This document shows positions 20,114 to 28,245 of a stretch of 64,000 nucleotides of DNA, one piece after another; the stretch's first letter is position 1; every line of letters begins with the position of its first letter. The stretch lies in the NCBI RefSeq assembly GCF_000494755.1, contig NC_022657.1, positions 8,152,001 through 8,216,000 of the forward strand. The letters run 5' to 3'. The translations under genes were made by a program, and so were the position numbers. Source of the stretch: Amorphoplanes friuliensis DSM 7358 (GTDB taxonomy: Bacteria; Actinomycetota; Actinomycetes; Mycobacteriales; Micromonosporaceae). Below the pieces are notes generated by a model. It saw nothing but the letters and a program-made list of their open reading frames with translations. It did no database searches and was not told where the DNA came from.

Positions 20114-20745
20114 TGGACGGGCAGGGCGGAAAGTACCCGCGGACTTTCCACCTGCCCGACTCGCCCGGCGCGACCAGCGACGACCGCATCCAGCAGGATC
20201 TGTCCTGGCTGGACGGTGAGCTGGTCGTCACCGAAAAACTCGACGGCGGCAACCTCACCTTCACCCGTGACGCGATGTACGCCCGGTCCCTCGACTCGGG
20301 CACCCAGCCGTGGGACCGCCCGGCGAAGGCGCTGTGGGCGATGACGGCCTACCGCATCCCGGACGACTGGCGGGTGTGCGGCGAGTCGATGTGGGCGCGC
20401 CGCAGCATCGCGTACACCGATCTGCCCGGGGTTTTCATCGTCTTCGGGATCTGGGACGAGACCGACACCCTTCTGGGCTGGGACGACACCGTGGACTGGG
20501 CTCAGCGGCTGGAGCTGCCGGTGGTCCCCGTGCTCTACCGCGGCGGCAGCCTCACCGAGGCGCGGGCGGCCTGGGCCGGCCAACGAGACCTCGAGACCTC
20601 CGAGGGTTTTGTGGTCCGCAGTGCCGGCCGCATCCCGGCCAAGGAGTTCTCCCACCGGCTCCTCAAGTGGGTACGCGCCGGCCACGTCCGCACCGACGCG
20701 GCCTGGCGCCACCGCGACGACTTCCCGCTGAACGAGTTCGCCTAG
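20113..20745 (+). CDS. Small second RNA ligase (Rnl2/RNA_ligase-family nucleotidyltransferase)
   Basis: A 210-residue protein carrying ligase motifs: motif I EKLDG with predicted adenylated Lys42, motif IV SEGFVVRS, and a motif V-like KEFSHRLLKWVR. The N terminus has KYPRTFHLPDSPGAT, a block seen in stand-alone RNA_ligase-family proteins. It looks like a nucleotidyltransferase domain with almost no C-terminal domain. The ATG overlaps the Pnkp stop (TGATG), so the two are translationally coupled. Two ligases of different type with one Pnkp suggest a division of labour by substrate. Its stop codon shares a CTAG with the stop of the convergent NOS gene. Confidence 0.86.
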   Translation: MDGQGGKYPRTFHLPDSPGATSDDRIQQDLSWLDGELVVTEKLDGGNLTFTRDAMYARSLDSGTQPWDRPAKALWAMTAYRIPDDWRVCGESMWARRSIAYTDLPGVFIVFGIWDETDTLLGWDDTVDWAQRLELPVVPVLYRGGSLTEARAAWAGQRDLETSEGFVVRSAGRIPAKEFSHRLLKWVRAGHVRTDAAWRHRDDFPLNEFA

Positions 20746-21905
20746 CCGGTGTAGGAGCAGCCGGATCTGGACAGTGACTGGGCTTCCGGGTCCAGGTAGA
20801 AGTTCGGGCGCAGGTCCAGTTCGTCGTAGTACCGGTGGAAGACCGGCGTGATCCCGCCCGACACCGGCGGCACGATCCACGTCCAGTCCGCCGGCACCCG
20901 GCGGCCCGCCTTCTCCTCGTTGCGCAGATGCGTGATGAAACGCTGCGACTCCGTGTGATGGTCCGTGATCTTCATGCCGGCCTGCTCGAACGAGTGCAGC
21001 ACCGCGCGGTTCAGCTCGATCAGCGCCCGGTCCCGCCACAACGTCGACTCGCGGCTGGTGTCCAGACCCATCCGCGCCGCCACGATCGGCACCATGTTGT
21101 ACCGGTCCTCGTCGGCGAGATTACGGGCGCCGATCTCCGTACCCATGTACCAGCCGTTGAACGGCGCCAGCGGGTACTGCACACCGCCGATGGTCAGCCG
21201 CATGTTCGAGATCGCCGGTACGGCGTGCCAGCGCAGCCCCAGCTCGGCGAACCAGCCGAACTCCGGGTGTGTCAGCGGGACCTCGTGGATGGCGCGTTCG
21301 GGGAGCTCGTAGAGGCGTACGCCCTCGGCGGGTGTCTCGATGGCCAGGGGCAGCACGTCGAACGCCTCACCCTTGCCCCGCCAGCCGAAACCCTGCAGCG
21401 CCTCGGTGAACTCCTTGTTGCGCGGGTCGCCCACGGAACTGCCGTCCTCGGTGCGGTAACCCGCGTACCGGATGAGTTGCTCGTTCCAGACCCTGGCGTA
21501 CGGCTGACCCGGCAGCGCCGGCGCGAAGATGCTGATCACCGGGCGGATCGCACCGGTCCCACCGGCGGTGTTCAGGTGATGGACGAGCAGCGAGAAGATC
21601 TCGTCGGCGGTGCGGGCGCGGCGGCGGTCCAGCACCATCAGGCTGCGCCAGTACAGCCGCCCGATGCACCGGCTCGAGTTGCGCCACGCCATCTTCGCGC
21701 CGTACGAGAGCTCCTCCGTGGTGTGCACGTAACCGCCGGTCGCCGCGATCTGCGCGCGCACGATGGCCAGGCGGGGTTCGACGGGGCCGAGGCGCGGGTT
21801 CTCGACGTAACACTGCCGGAGGAAGTCCTCGGCCTCACCCGGATCGACCGGAGCGATCGGATCCCATCGCTCGGTCGGATGGTCCCGGTACCCAGGAACG
21901 ATCAT
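20742..21905 (-). CDS. nos: Bacterial nitric oxide synthase oxygenase
   Basis: This heme- and pterin-dependent enzyme converts L-arginine to citrulline and NO. The heme-ligand Cys80 is in WRNSSRCIGR, the substrate-binding Glu257 is in GWYMGTEIGARN, and the dimer/pterin region at the C terminus is present (DWTWIVPPVSGG). The length is 387 residues, so it is oxygenase only, with no fused reductase and none next to it. A GGGGAGGA ribosome binding site precedes the ATG. It could serve NO signalling, protection against oxidative stress, or nitration in secondary metabolism; nothing in the neighbourhood decides among these. Confidence 0.95.
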   Translation of the reverse strand: MIVPGYRDHPTERWDPIAPVDPGEAEDFLRQCYVENPRLGPVEPRLAIVRAQIAATGGYVHTTEELSYGAKMAWRNSSRCIGRLYWRSLMVLDRRRARTADEIFSLLVHHLNTAGGTGAIRPVISIFAPALPGQPYARVWNEQLIRYAGYRTEDGSSVGDPRNKEFTEALQGFGWRGKGEAFDVLPLAIETPAEGVRLYELPERAIHEVPLTHPEFGWFAELGLRWHAVPAISNMRLTIGGVQYPLAPFNGWYMGTEIGARNLADEDRYNMVPIVAARMGLDTSRESTLWRDRALIELNRAVLHSFEQAGMKITDHHTESQRFITHLRNEEKAGRRVPADWTWIVPPVSGGITPVFHRYYDELDLRPNFYLDPEAQSLSRSGCSYTG

Positions 21906-21990
21906 CGGGTGTCCTCCCCACGTTGAGCTGAGGTGCCAGGGGAGGTTCGCACGACCCTATATGGGCACAAACGCACATGTTGTGCGACGA

Positions 21991-22020
21991 AGGGGCAGCC
22001 ACCTCGCGGTGACTGCCCCT
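21991..22020. terminator. Hairpin terminator downstream of rho
   Basis: The 8-bp arms 21991-21998 and 22013-22020 pair (AGGGGCAG with CTGCCCCT). After one C-A mismatch, four more pairs close on a TCGC loop. It lies 20 bp beyond the rho stop on the minus strand and upstream of the NOS start, so it would end rho transcription before nos. Confidence 0.75.
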
Positions 22021-22039
22021 TTATGCCGTTTTCGGGCGT

Positions 22040-24241
22040 TTACTCGCCAGGCGTGGACTTGGCGATCTGCATCAGGAACTCGATGTTCGTCCGGGACTGC
22101 TTGAGCCGGTCGAGCAGGAGGTCCAGAGCGGCCGAGGACTCCAGCGAGCTCAGCACCTTGCGCAGCTTGTGGACGATCGCCAGCTCTTCCTTGCCGAGCA
22201 GGATCTCTTCCTTACGCGTACCCGACGGGTGGATGTCGATGGCCGGGAACGTACGCCGGTCCGCGATCTTCCGGTCGAGCTTGAGCTCCGCGTTGCCGGT
22301 GCCCTTGAACTCCTCGAAGATGACCGTGTCCATCATCGAGCCGGTCTCCACCAGCGCCGTCGCGAGAATGGTGAGCGAACCACCGTTCTCGATGTTGCGC
22401 GCCGCACCGAGGAACCGCTTCGGCGGGTAGAGCGCCGTCGAATCGATACCACCGGACATGATGCGGCCGGAGGCCGGAGCCGCCAGGTTGTACGACCGGC
22501 CGAGCCGCGTCACCGAGTCGAGCAGCACGACCACGTCGTGGCCCAGCTCGACCAGGCGCTTGGCCCGCTCGATCGCCAGCTCGGCGACCGTGGTGTGGTC
22601 CTGCGGCGGCCGGTCGAACGTGGCCGCGATGACCTCGCCCTTGACCGAGCGCTGCATGTCGGTGACCTCTTCGGGGCGCTCGTCGACAAGCACGACCATC
22701 AGGTGGCACTCGGGGTTGTTGTGGGTGATCGCGTTGGCGATCGCCTGCAGCACCATCGTCTTACCGGCCTTCGGCGGCGAGACGATCAGGGCGCGCTGGC
22801 CCTTGCCGAGCGGCATGACCAGGTCGATGACCCGCGTGGTGAGGATGTGCGCCTCGGTCTCGAGACGCAGCCTCTCCTGCGGGTACAGCGGGGTCAGCTT
22901 GTAGAACTCGGGACGCCGGCGGGCCTCCTCGGGCTCCATGCCGTTGATGGTGTCCAGCCGGACCAGCGGGTTGTACTTGTCGCGGCGCTGGTCGCCACTG
23001 CCCTCGTTGCGCGGGGCCGCCCGCACGGCGCCGGTGACCGCGTCACCGCGGCGCAGCCCGTGCTTCTTGACCTGCGACATCGAGACGTAGACGTCGTTGG
23101 GGCCGGAGAGGTAACCCGTCGTGCGGACGAACGCGTAGTTGTCCAGCACGTCGAGGATGCCTGCCACCGGCACGAGGACGTCGTCGTCGTTGACGTGGGG
23201 CTCGCGGCCACCGTCGCGGCCACTGTCGCGCCCGCCCTCACGGCCGCCGTCGCGGCCACCACCGCCACCGGCCTCGCCGTCACGGTCGCGGCCACGGCGG
23301 CGGTCACGGAACCGGCTGCGCCGGCTGCGCCGACCGCCCTCGCCGTTGTCGCCGTCCTCGTCGTCGTTGCTGTCGTTGCGCGGACCGTTGTCGTTGCGCG
23401 GCGCGTTGTCATTGCGGGGCGCGTTGTCGTTCCGCGGACCGTTGTCGTTCCGGGGCCCGTTGTCGTTCCGCGGGCCGTTCTCGGTGCGCGGGCCGCGGTC
23501 GTTGCGCTCGCCACGATCGGGGCGATCCCCGCGATCGTTCCGGTCGTTGCGCTCGCCGCCCTCGGACCGCGGGTTGCGCTGACGGTCCCGGTTGCGCTCG
23601 CCACGCTCGGGCCGGTCACCGCGATCGGTCCGCTCGGTGCGCTCGCCGTCGCCCTGGCCGTCGGCCGGAGCGTTGTCACGGTTCTGATCGCGGCGGCTGC
23701 GGCGGCCGGACTCACCCTCGGTCGCGGGCTGCTCGGTCGTCGCGGGAGCCGCGGACCGGTCAGCGACGCTCGGGGCGGCCTCGGCCACAGGGGCCTGAGC
23801 AGCCGGAGCCTGAGCCTGGACGGCCGGGGCCTGAGCAGCCTCGGGCTGGGCAGCGGAAGCCTGAACAGCCGGGGCCTGCACTGCAGCGGCCTGCGCCGGC
23901 GGGGCCTTCGCCACGGGGGCGGCGACCGGCGGAGCCGTCACGGGCTCGACAACTGCCGCAGCAGCGGCGGAGCCGTTCGTGCTGCGCGTACGGGGGGTGC
24001 TCTTGGCGGGCGCGGCCGGAGCCCCGCCGTTCTGACGCTCCGAGATGGCGGTGATGAGCTCGCCCTTGCGCATCCGCGCGGTGCCGGAGATGCCGAGGGA
24101 CGCGGCGAGACTCTGCAACTCGGGCAGCAGCATCGCCGACAGCCCGGTGCCGCCACGACGACGCTTGGTGACAGCCGCGGTGGTGGCGCCGTCGTCAGCG
24201 ACGTCAGAAACACCCGACGTCACGTCGGTGGTGTCGCTCAA
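22040..24241 (-). CDS. rho: Transcription termination factor Rho with long disordered insertion
   Basis: This is a hexameric RNA-dependent helicase that ends transcription. It has an N-terminal helical Rho_N/SAP-like segment (LLPELQSLAASLGI), then an Ala/Pro/Gln-rich stretch and about 200 residues dominated by Arg, Asp, Asn and Gly with tandem PRNDNG-type repeats. The RNA-binding domain, Walker A (PPKAGKT, near 490) and Walker B (VVVLLDS) follow. Total length is 733. The start is probably the TTG at 24241, with GAAGGA 5 bp upstream; no ATG is well placed. The insertion is typical in kind for actinobacterial Rho and probably binds RNA. Confidence 0.95.
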   Translation of the reverse strand: MSDTTDVTSGVSDVADDGATTAAVTKRRRGGTGLSAMLLPELQSLAASLGISGTARMRKGELITAISERQNGGAPAAPAKSTPRTRSTNGSAAAAAVVEPVTAPPVAAPVAKAPPAQAAAVQAPAVQASAAQPEAAQAPAVQAQAPAAQAPVAEAAPSVADRSAAPATTEQPATEGESGRRSRRDQNRDNAPADGQGDGERTERTDRGDRPERGERNRDRQRNPRSEGGERNDRNDRGDRPDRGERNDRGPRTENGPRNDNGPRNDNGPRNDNAPRNDNAPRNDNGPRNDSNDDEDGDNGEGGRRSRRSRFRDRRRGRDRDGEAGGGGGRDGGREGGRDSGRDGGREPHVNDDDVLVPVAGILDVLDNYAFVRTTGYLSGPNDVYVSMSQVKKHGLRRGDAVTGAVRAAPRNEGSGDQRRDKYNPLVRLDTINGMEPEEARRRPEFYKLTPLYPQERLRLETEAHILTTRVIDLVMPLGKGQRALIVSPPKAGKTMVLQAIANAITHNNPECHLMVVLVDERPEEVTDMQRSVKGEVIAATFDRPPQDHTTVAELAIERAKRLVELGHDVVVLLDSVTRLGRSYNLAAPASGRIMSGGIDSTALYPPKRFLGAARNIENGGSLTILATALVETGSMMDTVIFEEFKGTGNAELKLDRKIADRRTFPAIDIHPSGTRKEEILLGKEELAIVHKLRKVLSSLESSAALDLLLDRLKQSRTNIEFLMQIAKSTPGE

Positions 24242-24552
24242 TGGATTCCTTCCGTCGAAAAAGCCAAGTCCACCCGGGTCTGCAGCCTGGTGGCCGGGTG
24301 CCCTCGGAACCCGCTTCGCACCTGCGGCGCGGGAGTTTTGCAGCACGGCAGCTCGACGGTTTCCCGACCCGTCGGACATTGACGGATAGGTCTCGGCGAG
24401 TGCAGCGATCTGAGGATCCGCTGCTCGGCGTGTGCCTGGAGAAGATTGAGACCGGCAGAATGCCATGAATCTCGGGGGTGCGCGCCGAACCGCTAGAGAT
24501 CGCTTGCTTCGCGGCTGTGCCAGATCTTCAAGCTGCTAGGTCTTGAGCGTAG
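24242..24552. other. thrB-rho intergenic region (rho leader)
   Basis: These 311 bp between the thrB stop and the rho start, both on the minus strand, contain no credible gene. A rho leader of this length would suit autogenous control of rho, which is known in other bacteria. I see no strong hairpin and no convincing promoter. Confidence 0.5.
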
Positions 24553-25497
24553 TCAACTCTGACGACCTGCGGCAACAGGGCCCCGCTCGGCGTGTTCCAC
24601 CATACTCCCTTTGACAAGAGCACCGGTGCTATCCACGCCCAACGACTCCGCGCGCCAGGCCGAACCCGGATGGAAATCCCCTGGCACAGGCGTCAGAGCC
24701 AGCACCGTGGGACCCGCACCGCTGACAACTGCCGCAACCCCGACAGAACGCAACGAGGCCACCAGCGACGCCGTCCCCGGCATCGCCTCGGCCCGGTAAC
24801 CCTGGTGCAAACGGTCCTCGGTGGCCGCCAGCAGAAGCGCAGGCTCCCTGGTCAGCGCGTGCACGAGCAGAGCCGTCCGCCCCGCATTGAACGCGGCGTC
24901 TGCGTGCGGCACGGCACTGGGCAGCGCCGCCCGCGCCGTCGAGGTCAGCCCCCGTTCCTCCGGAACAAAAACCGTCGCCTGTACGCCGTCAGCAACGTCC
25001 AGGCGTACGGCCCGGGACCCGGCGCCCTCCGTCCACGCAATGGTGAAGCCCCCGAGCAGGCACGGCGCGACATTGTCCGGATGCCCCTCGAGCCGCGCGG
25101 CGATCCGCAGGGCATCCTCGTCACTCAGCTGCTCCCGCACCAGCGCCCGCGCCAGCTGAACCCCGCCGACGATGGCCGCCGACGACGACCCCAGCCCGCG
25201 CGCCTGAGGGATGCGATTGACGCACTCGACAGCCACACCCTTCGGACGTTCACCCAGCTCATCGAAGGTGGCGAGCATGGCCCGCACAACCAGATGCGAC
25301 TCGTCGGCCGGCAGCTCCCCCGCACCCTCACCACTCACGGACACGGTGAACGAATCACCGGTCACCCGCGCCGACAGGTCGTCGTAGAGCGTGAGCGCGA
25401 GGCCCAGCGAGTCGAACCCCGGCCCGAGGTTGGCGCTGGTGGCCGGCGTACTCACCCGTACCGGCTCGGAGACGAAGGTCAGGCCCATTCGGCCCAT
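24553..25497 (-). CDS. thrB: Homoserine kinase
   Basis: A GHMP-family kinase that phosphorylates homoserine on the way to threonine. The ATP-binding motif RGLGSSSAA is at about residues 99-107. SANLGPGFDSLG at the N terminus and the C-terminal GAGPTVLAL are also family marks. It has 314 residues; a second Met at 25488 is an alternative start and neither has a clear ribosome binding site. In relatives thrB directly follows thrC. Here 7.1 kb of transporter and regulator genes separates them, so thrB needs its own promoter. Confidence 0.95.
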   Translation of the reverse strand: MGRMGLTFVSEPVRVSTPATSANLGPGFDSLGLALTLYDDLSARVTGDSFTVSVSGEGAGELPADESHLVVRAMLATFDELGERPKGVAVECVNRIPQARGLGSSSAAIVGGVQLARALVREQLSDEDALRIAARLEGHPDNVAPCLLGGFTIAWTEGAGSRAVRLDVADGVQATVFVPEERGLTSTARAALPSAVPHADAAFNAGRTALLVHALTREPALLLAATEDRLHQGYRAEAMPGTASLVASLRSVGVAAVVSGAGPTVLALTPVPGDFHPGSAWRAESLGVDSTGALVKGSMVEHAERGPVAAGRQS

Positions 25498-25503
25498 GCT
25501 AGG

Positions 25504-25518
25504 GGTTGATCATCAACC
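25504..25518. promoter_or_regulatory. Palindrome between thrB and divergent membrane protein gene
   Basis: The arms GGTTGAT and ATCAACC flank a single C, 7 bp upstream of the thrB ATG, in a 64-bp divergent intergenic region. It could be an operator for either gene or a short leader hairpin for thrB. No regulator is identified. Confidence 0.4.
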
Positions 25519-25561
25519 GCGCGTCACCGGAATGTCGCACCCACCGGTTACGGTGCCGACC

Positions 25562-26617
25562 ATGACGATCGGGTACGTCTTCTCCATCGCCCTCGGGCAC
25601 CTGCCGCTGCTGGCGGTGCTGATCGCGGGCTTCGTCGTGCTCGCCACCCGAAAAAATCGCCTCAACCCCCGCAGCGTCCTGCTGGCCCGGCTCGGGCTGG
25701 GTGCGCTCGCGCTCGGCTCGATCTTCCAGCTGCTCTGGACAGTGTCCTTCCCGTGGATGATCCGCGCGGCCGACTTCTCATCGACCCGCTTCGGGGTGGT
25801 GAGCGGCATCATCGGGCTGATCACCTCGGTGGTCTCGGCGGGCGGGGTCGGCCTGCTCATCGCCGCGATCGCCACCCGCAACTCCGGCGCCGGCAGCGCG
25901 GCTGCTCCGGGCGGCTACGGCGGCGGCTCGGGTGCCGGCGGCTATCCCGGCGCTGCGCCTGACGGCTACGGCGGCTCGGGCCCTGGCGGTTACCCCGGCG
26001 CCGCGCCTGACGGCTACGGCGGCTCAGGCCCCGGACCTGCCGGCTATGGCAGCTCGAATCCCGGACTCGGCGGTTACCCCGGCGGCGCACCTGCCGGTTT
26101 CGGCACCCCATCCGGGCCCGGCCCATACCCCGGCGCTGCACCTGCCGGCGGCGCCGCACCTGCCGGCGCTGCACTTGCTGGCGGCGATGCACCTGTCGGC
26201 GCTGCACCTACGGGCGGCGATGCACCTGGAGTCGGCGCTGCGCCGGGAGTCGGCGGATATCCAGGCGCCGCAGCTGCCGGCTACAGCGGCACGGCACCCG
26301 GACCCGGCGCGTTCTCCGGCGCCGCCCCGGGTGGTTATCCCGGTGCAGCGGCGGACGCCCACTCCGACTCAGCACCTGGCGGCTACGACGGTCCCGGTCC
26401 TGGCAGCGGGATGCCTTCAGGAGGCGTCGCTCCGGGTGGAGTCACACCAGCCGGAGTCACATCGGAATGGGCAGCTCCGGACCGAGCAGCTCCCGACGGT
26501 GTTGCCACGGACAGCGGATTCGGTTCGGGCGCCGAAGTTTCGTCCGGAGGCAACACCGGCCCTGGTGATGGCACCGGCCAAAACAACGACCCCCGTTCGA
26601 CCGGCGGAAATCTCTGA
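25562..26617 (+). CDS. Membrane protein with long Gly/Pro/Ala-rich repeat tail
   Basis: A 351-residue protein of unknown function. Three transmembrane helices (about residues 5-26, 38-60 and 78-103) are followed from about 110 to the end by a low-complexity tail with repeats such as GGYPGAAPDGYGGSGP. Such tails are common in actinobacterial membrane proteins and are probably disordered and cytoplasmic or cell-wall facing. The start at 25562 was chosen because the first helix begins right there. It is the first gene of the block inserted between thrB and thrC. About 210 bp of C-rich DNA without a gene follows it. Confidence 0.7.
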   Translation: MTIGYVFSIALGHLPLLAVLIAGFVVLATRKNRLNPRSVLLARLGLGALALGSIFQLLWTVSFPWMIRAADFSSTRFGVVSGIIGLITSVVSAGGVGLLIAAIATRNSGAGSAAAPGGYGGGSGAGGYPGAAPDGYGGSGPGGYPGAAPDGYGGSGPGPAGYGSSNPGLGGYPGGAPAGFGTPSGPGPYPGAAPAGGAAPAGAALAGGDAPVGAAPTGGDAPGVGAAPGVGGYPGAAAAGYSGTAPGPGAFSGAAPGGYPGAAADAHSDSAPGGYDGPGPGSGMPSGGVAPGGVTPAGVTSEWAAPDRAAPDGVATDSGFGSGAEVSSGGNTGPGDGTGQNNDPRSTGGNL

Positions 26618-26827
26618 CCCCTTGACCCCACCCCGGCCGACTACCTACTGCCGCCCCCTGCCGCCCACCGCGGGCCGCCTCGGCCACGCTTCGCGCGAGA
26701 CCGCCACGGCCAGCAGCCACCGCTTACCGCCGGCCGGTGCCCGCCGGCTACCTCGGCCATCGCCGGCCGCTGCCGCCCACCTCCGGCCACAGGCAGCCGA
26801 CCGCCGACCACCACCGGCCTGGTGGCC

Positions 26828-28171
26828 TCAGTCCTTGGGGCTTTCTACTTGCGTGACGGACACATCAGAGGCCGATGCGTCGTCGACCCGGGTGGTGTCG
26901 GTGGTCGGAGCGGGTGTGGCCGGTGGCAGCGCCGGTTCCTCCGGTGCCGGCGGTGATGCCGGGTCGGCCAGCGACAGGTTGCGGGTGGCGATGCGCCAGC
27001 CGATGGCGTACAGCAGAGTGATCAGGCCGCAGGCCGCGAGGATCACGTGCTCGTCGACGTGGTCCACGAAGAAGGCCGCGCCGAGCTGGCTCACCGAGAT
27101 GGCCAGGGTGGCGAGCATCATGTCGGTGGCGAAGACCCTGCCCCGCAGGCGGTCCGGGACTTCGCCCTGCAGGGCGTAGTTGGACAAAACCCAGTTCGTG
27201 CCGCCGGCGAAGTGGGCCACGAAGACCAGCACGAGCACCAGCGGGAACCACGGTGCGAAGGCGACCCCGATGTAGCCGAGGCCGTACAGGCTCATCGACA
27301 GGGCGAGGCCGGGCAGGAGCCAGGTGCGGTGGTTCAGGACGGGGCGCATGACGAGCGGGCCGACCAGGGCGCCGGCGCCGCGGACGGCGAAGAGCAGGCC
27401 GGCGCCCAGGGCGCCCACGCCGTACAGGCCGGCCAGCAGGGGAAACACGGTCAGGACGCCGTTGCCGAGGCCGACTGCGGATTTCACCGTGACCAGGGCG
27501 CGGATCCGGGGCCGCGCGCCGATGTAGCGCAGGGCTTCGATCAGGGCGGACCAGGCGCGGACGGGTACGGCCGACGGGTCGCGGGGTGCCTGCAGTGGCC
27601 GGCGGATCAGTGTGGTGAGGACGGCGGCGGCGAAGAGGCTGACGCCGGCGACCGCGAAGCTCACGTACGGGCCGAAGGCGCTGCTGACGATGCCGCCGAG
27701 GGACGCCCCGACGATGGTCATCGTGCCCCAGGCGGAGCCGGCGACCGAGTTGGCCGCGGCGAGGTCGTCCGGGTCGACGACGTTCGGGAGGGCGGCGGAT
27801 GCGGCCGGCGAGTAAAAGGCCTTGGCCACGGCGACCGCGCCGATCGCCACGAGGGCCAGCGGTGCGGTGGCCTCGGATCGGACGGTGAAGAGCAGCAGCG
27901 TGGCGAGCAGCGCCGCGATGTTCGACACGATCAAAATCGTGCGGCGGTCGAGGCGGTCGGCGATGGTTCCGGTGTACGGGAGCAGCAGCGCGGTGATCCC
28001 CGTGTCGGCGGCGAGCACCAGCGCGCCCCAGACGCCGCTGCCGGTGAGTTCCGGGAGCAGGACCAGCAGCGGCACCATCACGAACCAGTCGGCGCCGAAG
28101 ACAACTAGCTCGGCCGCGAACAGGCGCCGGAAGTCGCGGTTGCGGGTAAGGACCGAGAAGGGAGTCGCCAC
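26828..28171 (-). CDS. MFS transporter
   Basis: A 447-residue major facilitator protein with about 12 transmembrane helices. The loop between helices 2 and 3 carries the family motif (GTIADRLDRRTILI). It is closest in look to the MFS_3/EntS-like exporters of drugs or siderophores. The C-terminal tail after residue 410 is Pro/Ala/Asp-rich. It lies 74 bp downstream of the RND gene on the same strand and may share its transcript. The substrate is unknown. Confidence 0.88.
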   Translation of the reverse strand: MATPFSVLTRNRDFRRLFAAELVVFGADWFVMVPLLVLLPELTGSGVWGALVLAADTGITALLLPYTGTIADRLDRRTILIVSNIAALLATLLLFTVRSEATAPLALVAIGAVAVAKAFYSPAASAALPNVVDPDDLAAANSVAGSAWGTMTIVGASLGGIVSSAFGPYVSFAVAGVSLFAAAVLTTLIRRPLQAPRDPSAVPVRAWSALIEALRYIGARPRIRALVTVKSAVGLGNGVLTVFPLLAGLYGVGALGAGLLFAVRGAGALVGPLVMRPVLNHRTWLLPGLALSMSLYGLGYIGVAFAPWFPLVLVLVFVAHFAGGTNWVLSNYALQGEVPDRLRGRVFATDMMLATLAISVSQLGAAFFVDHVDEHVILAACGLITLLYAIGWRIATRNLSLADPASPPAPEEPALPPATPAPTTDTTRVDDASASDVSVTQVESPKD

Positions 28172-28245
28172 GTACCGGAATCTACCGGCAGCGGCGGCCG
28201 GCCCTGATCGGACCGGCCGCCGCGGCGGTTGTGCAACAAACAGGG

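Noticed and set aside
22169..24382. A 737-codon open frame antisense to rho
   Set aside because: Low-complexity Val/Ala/Arg translation with no domain; rho on the other strand is certain.
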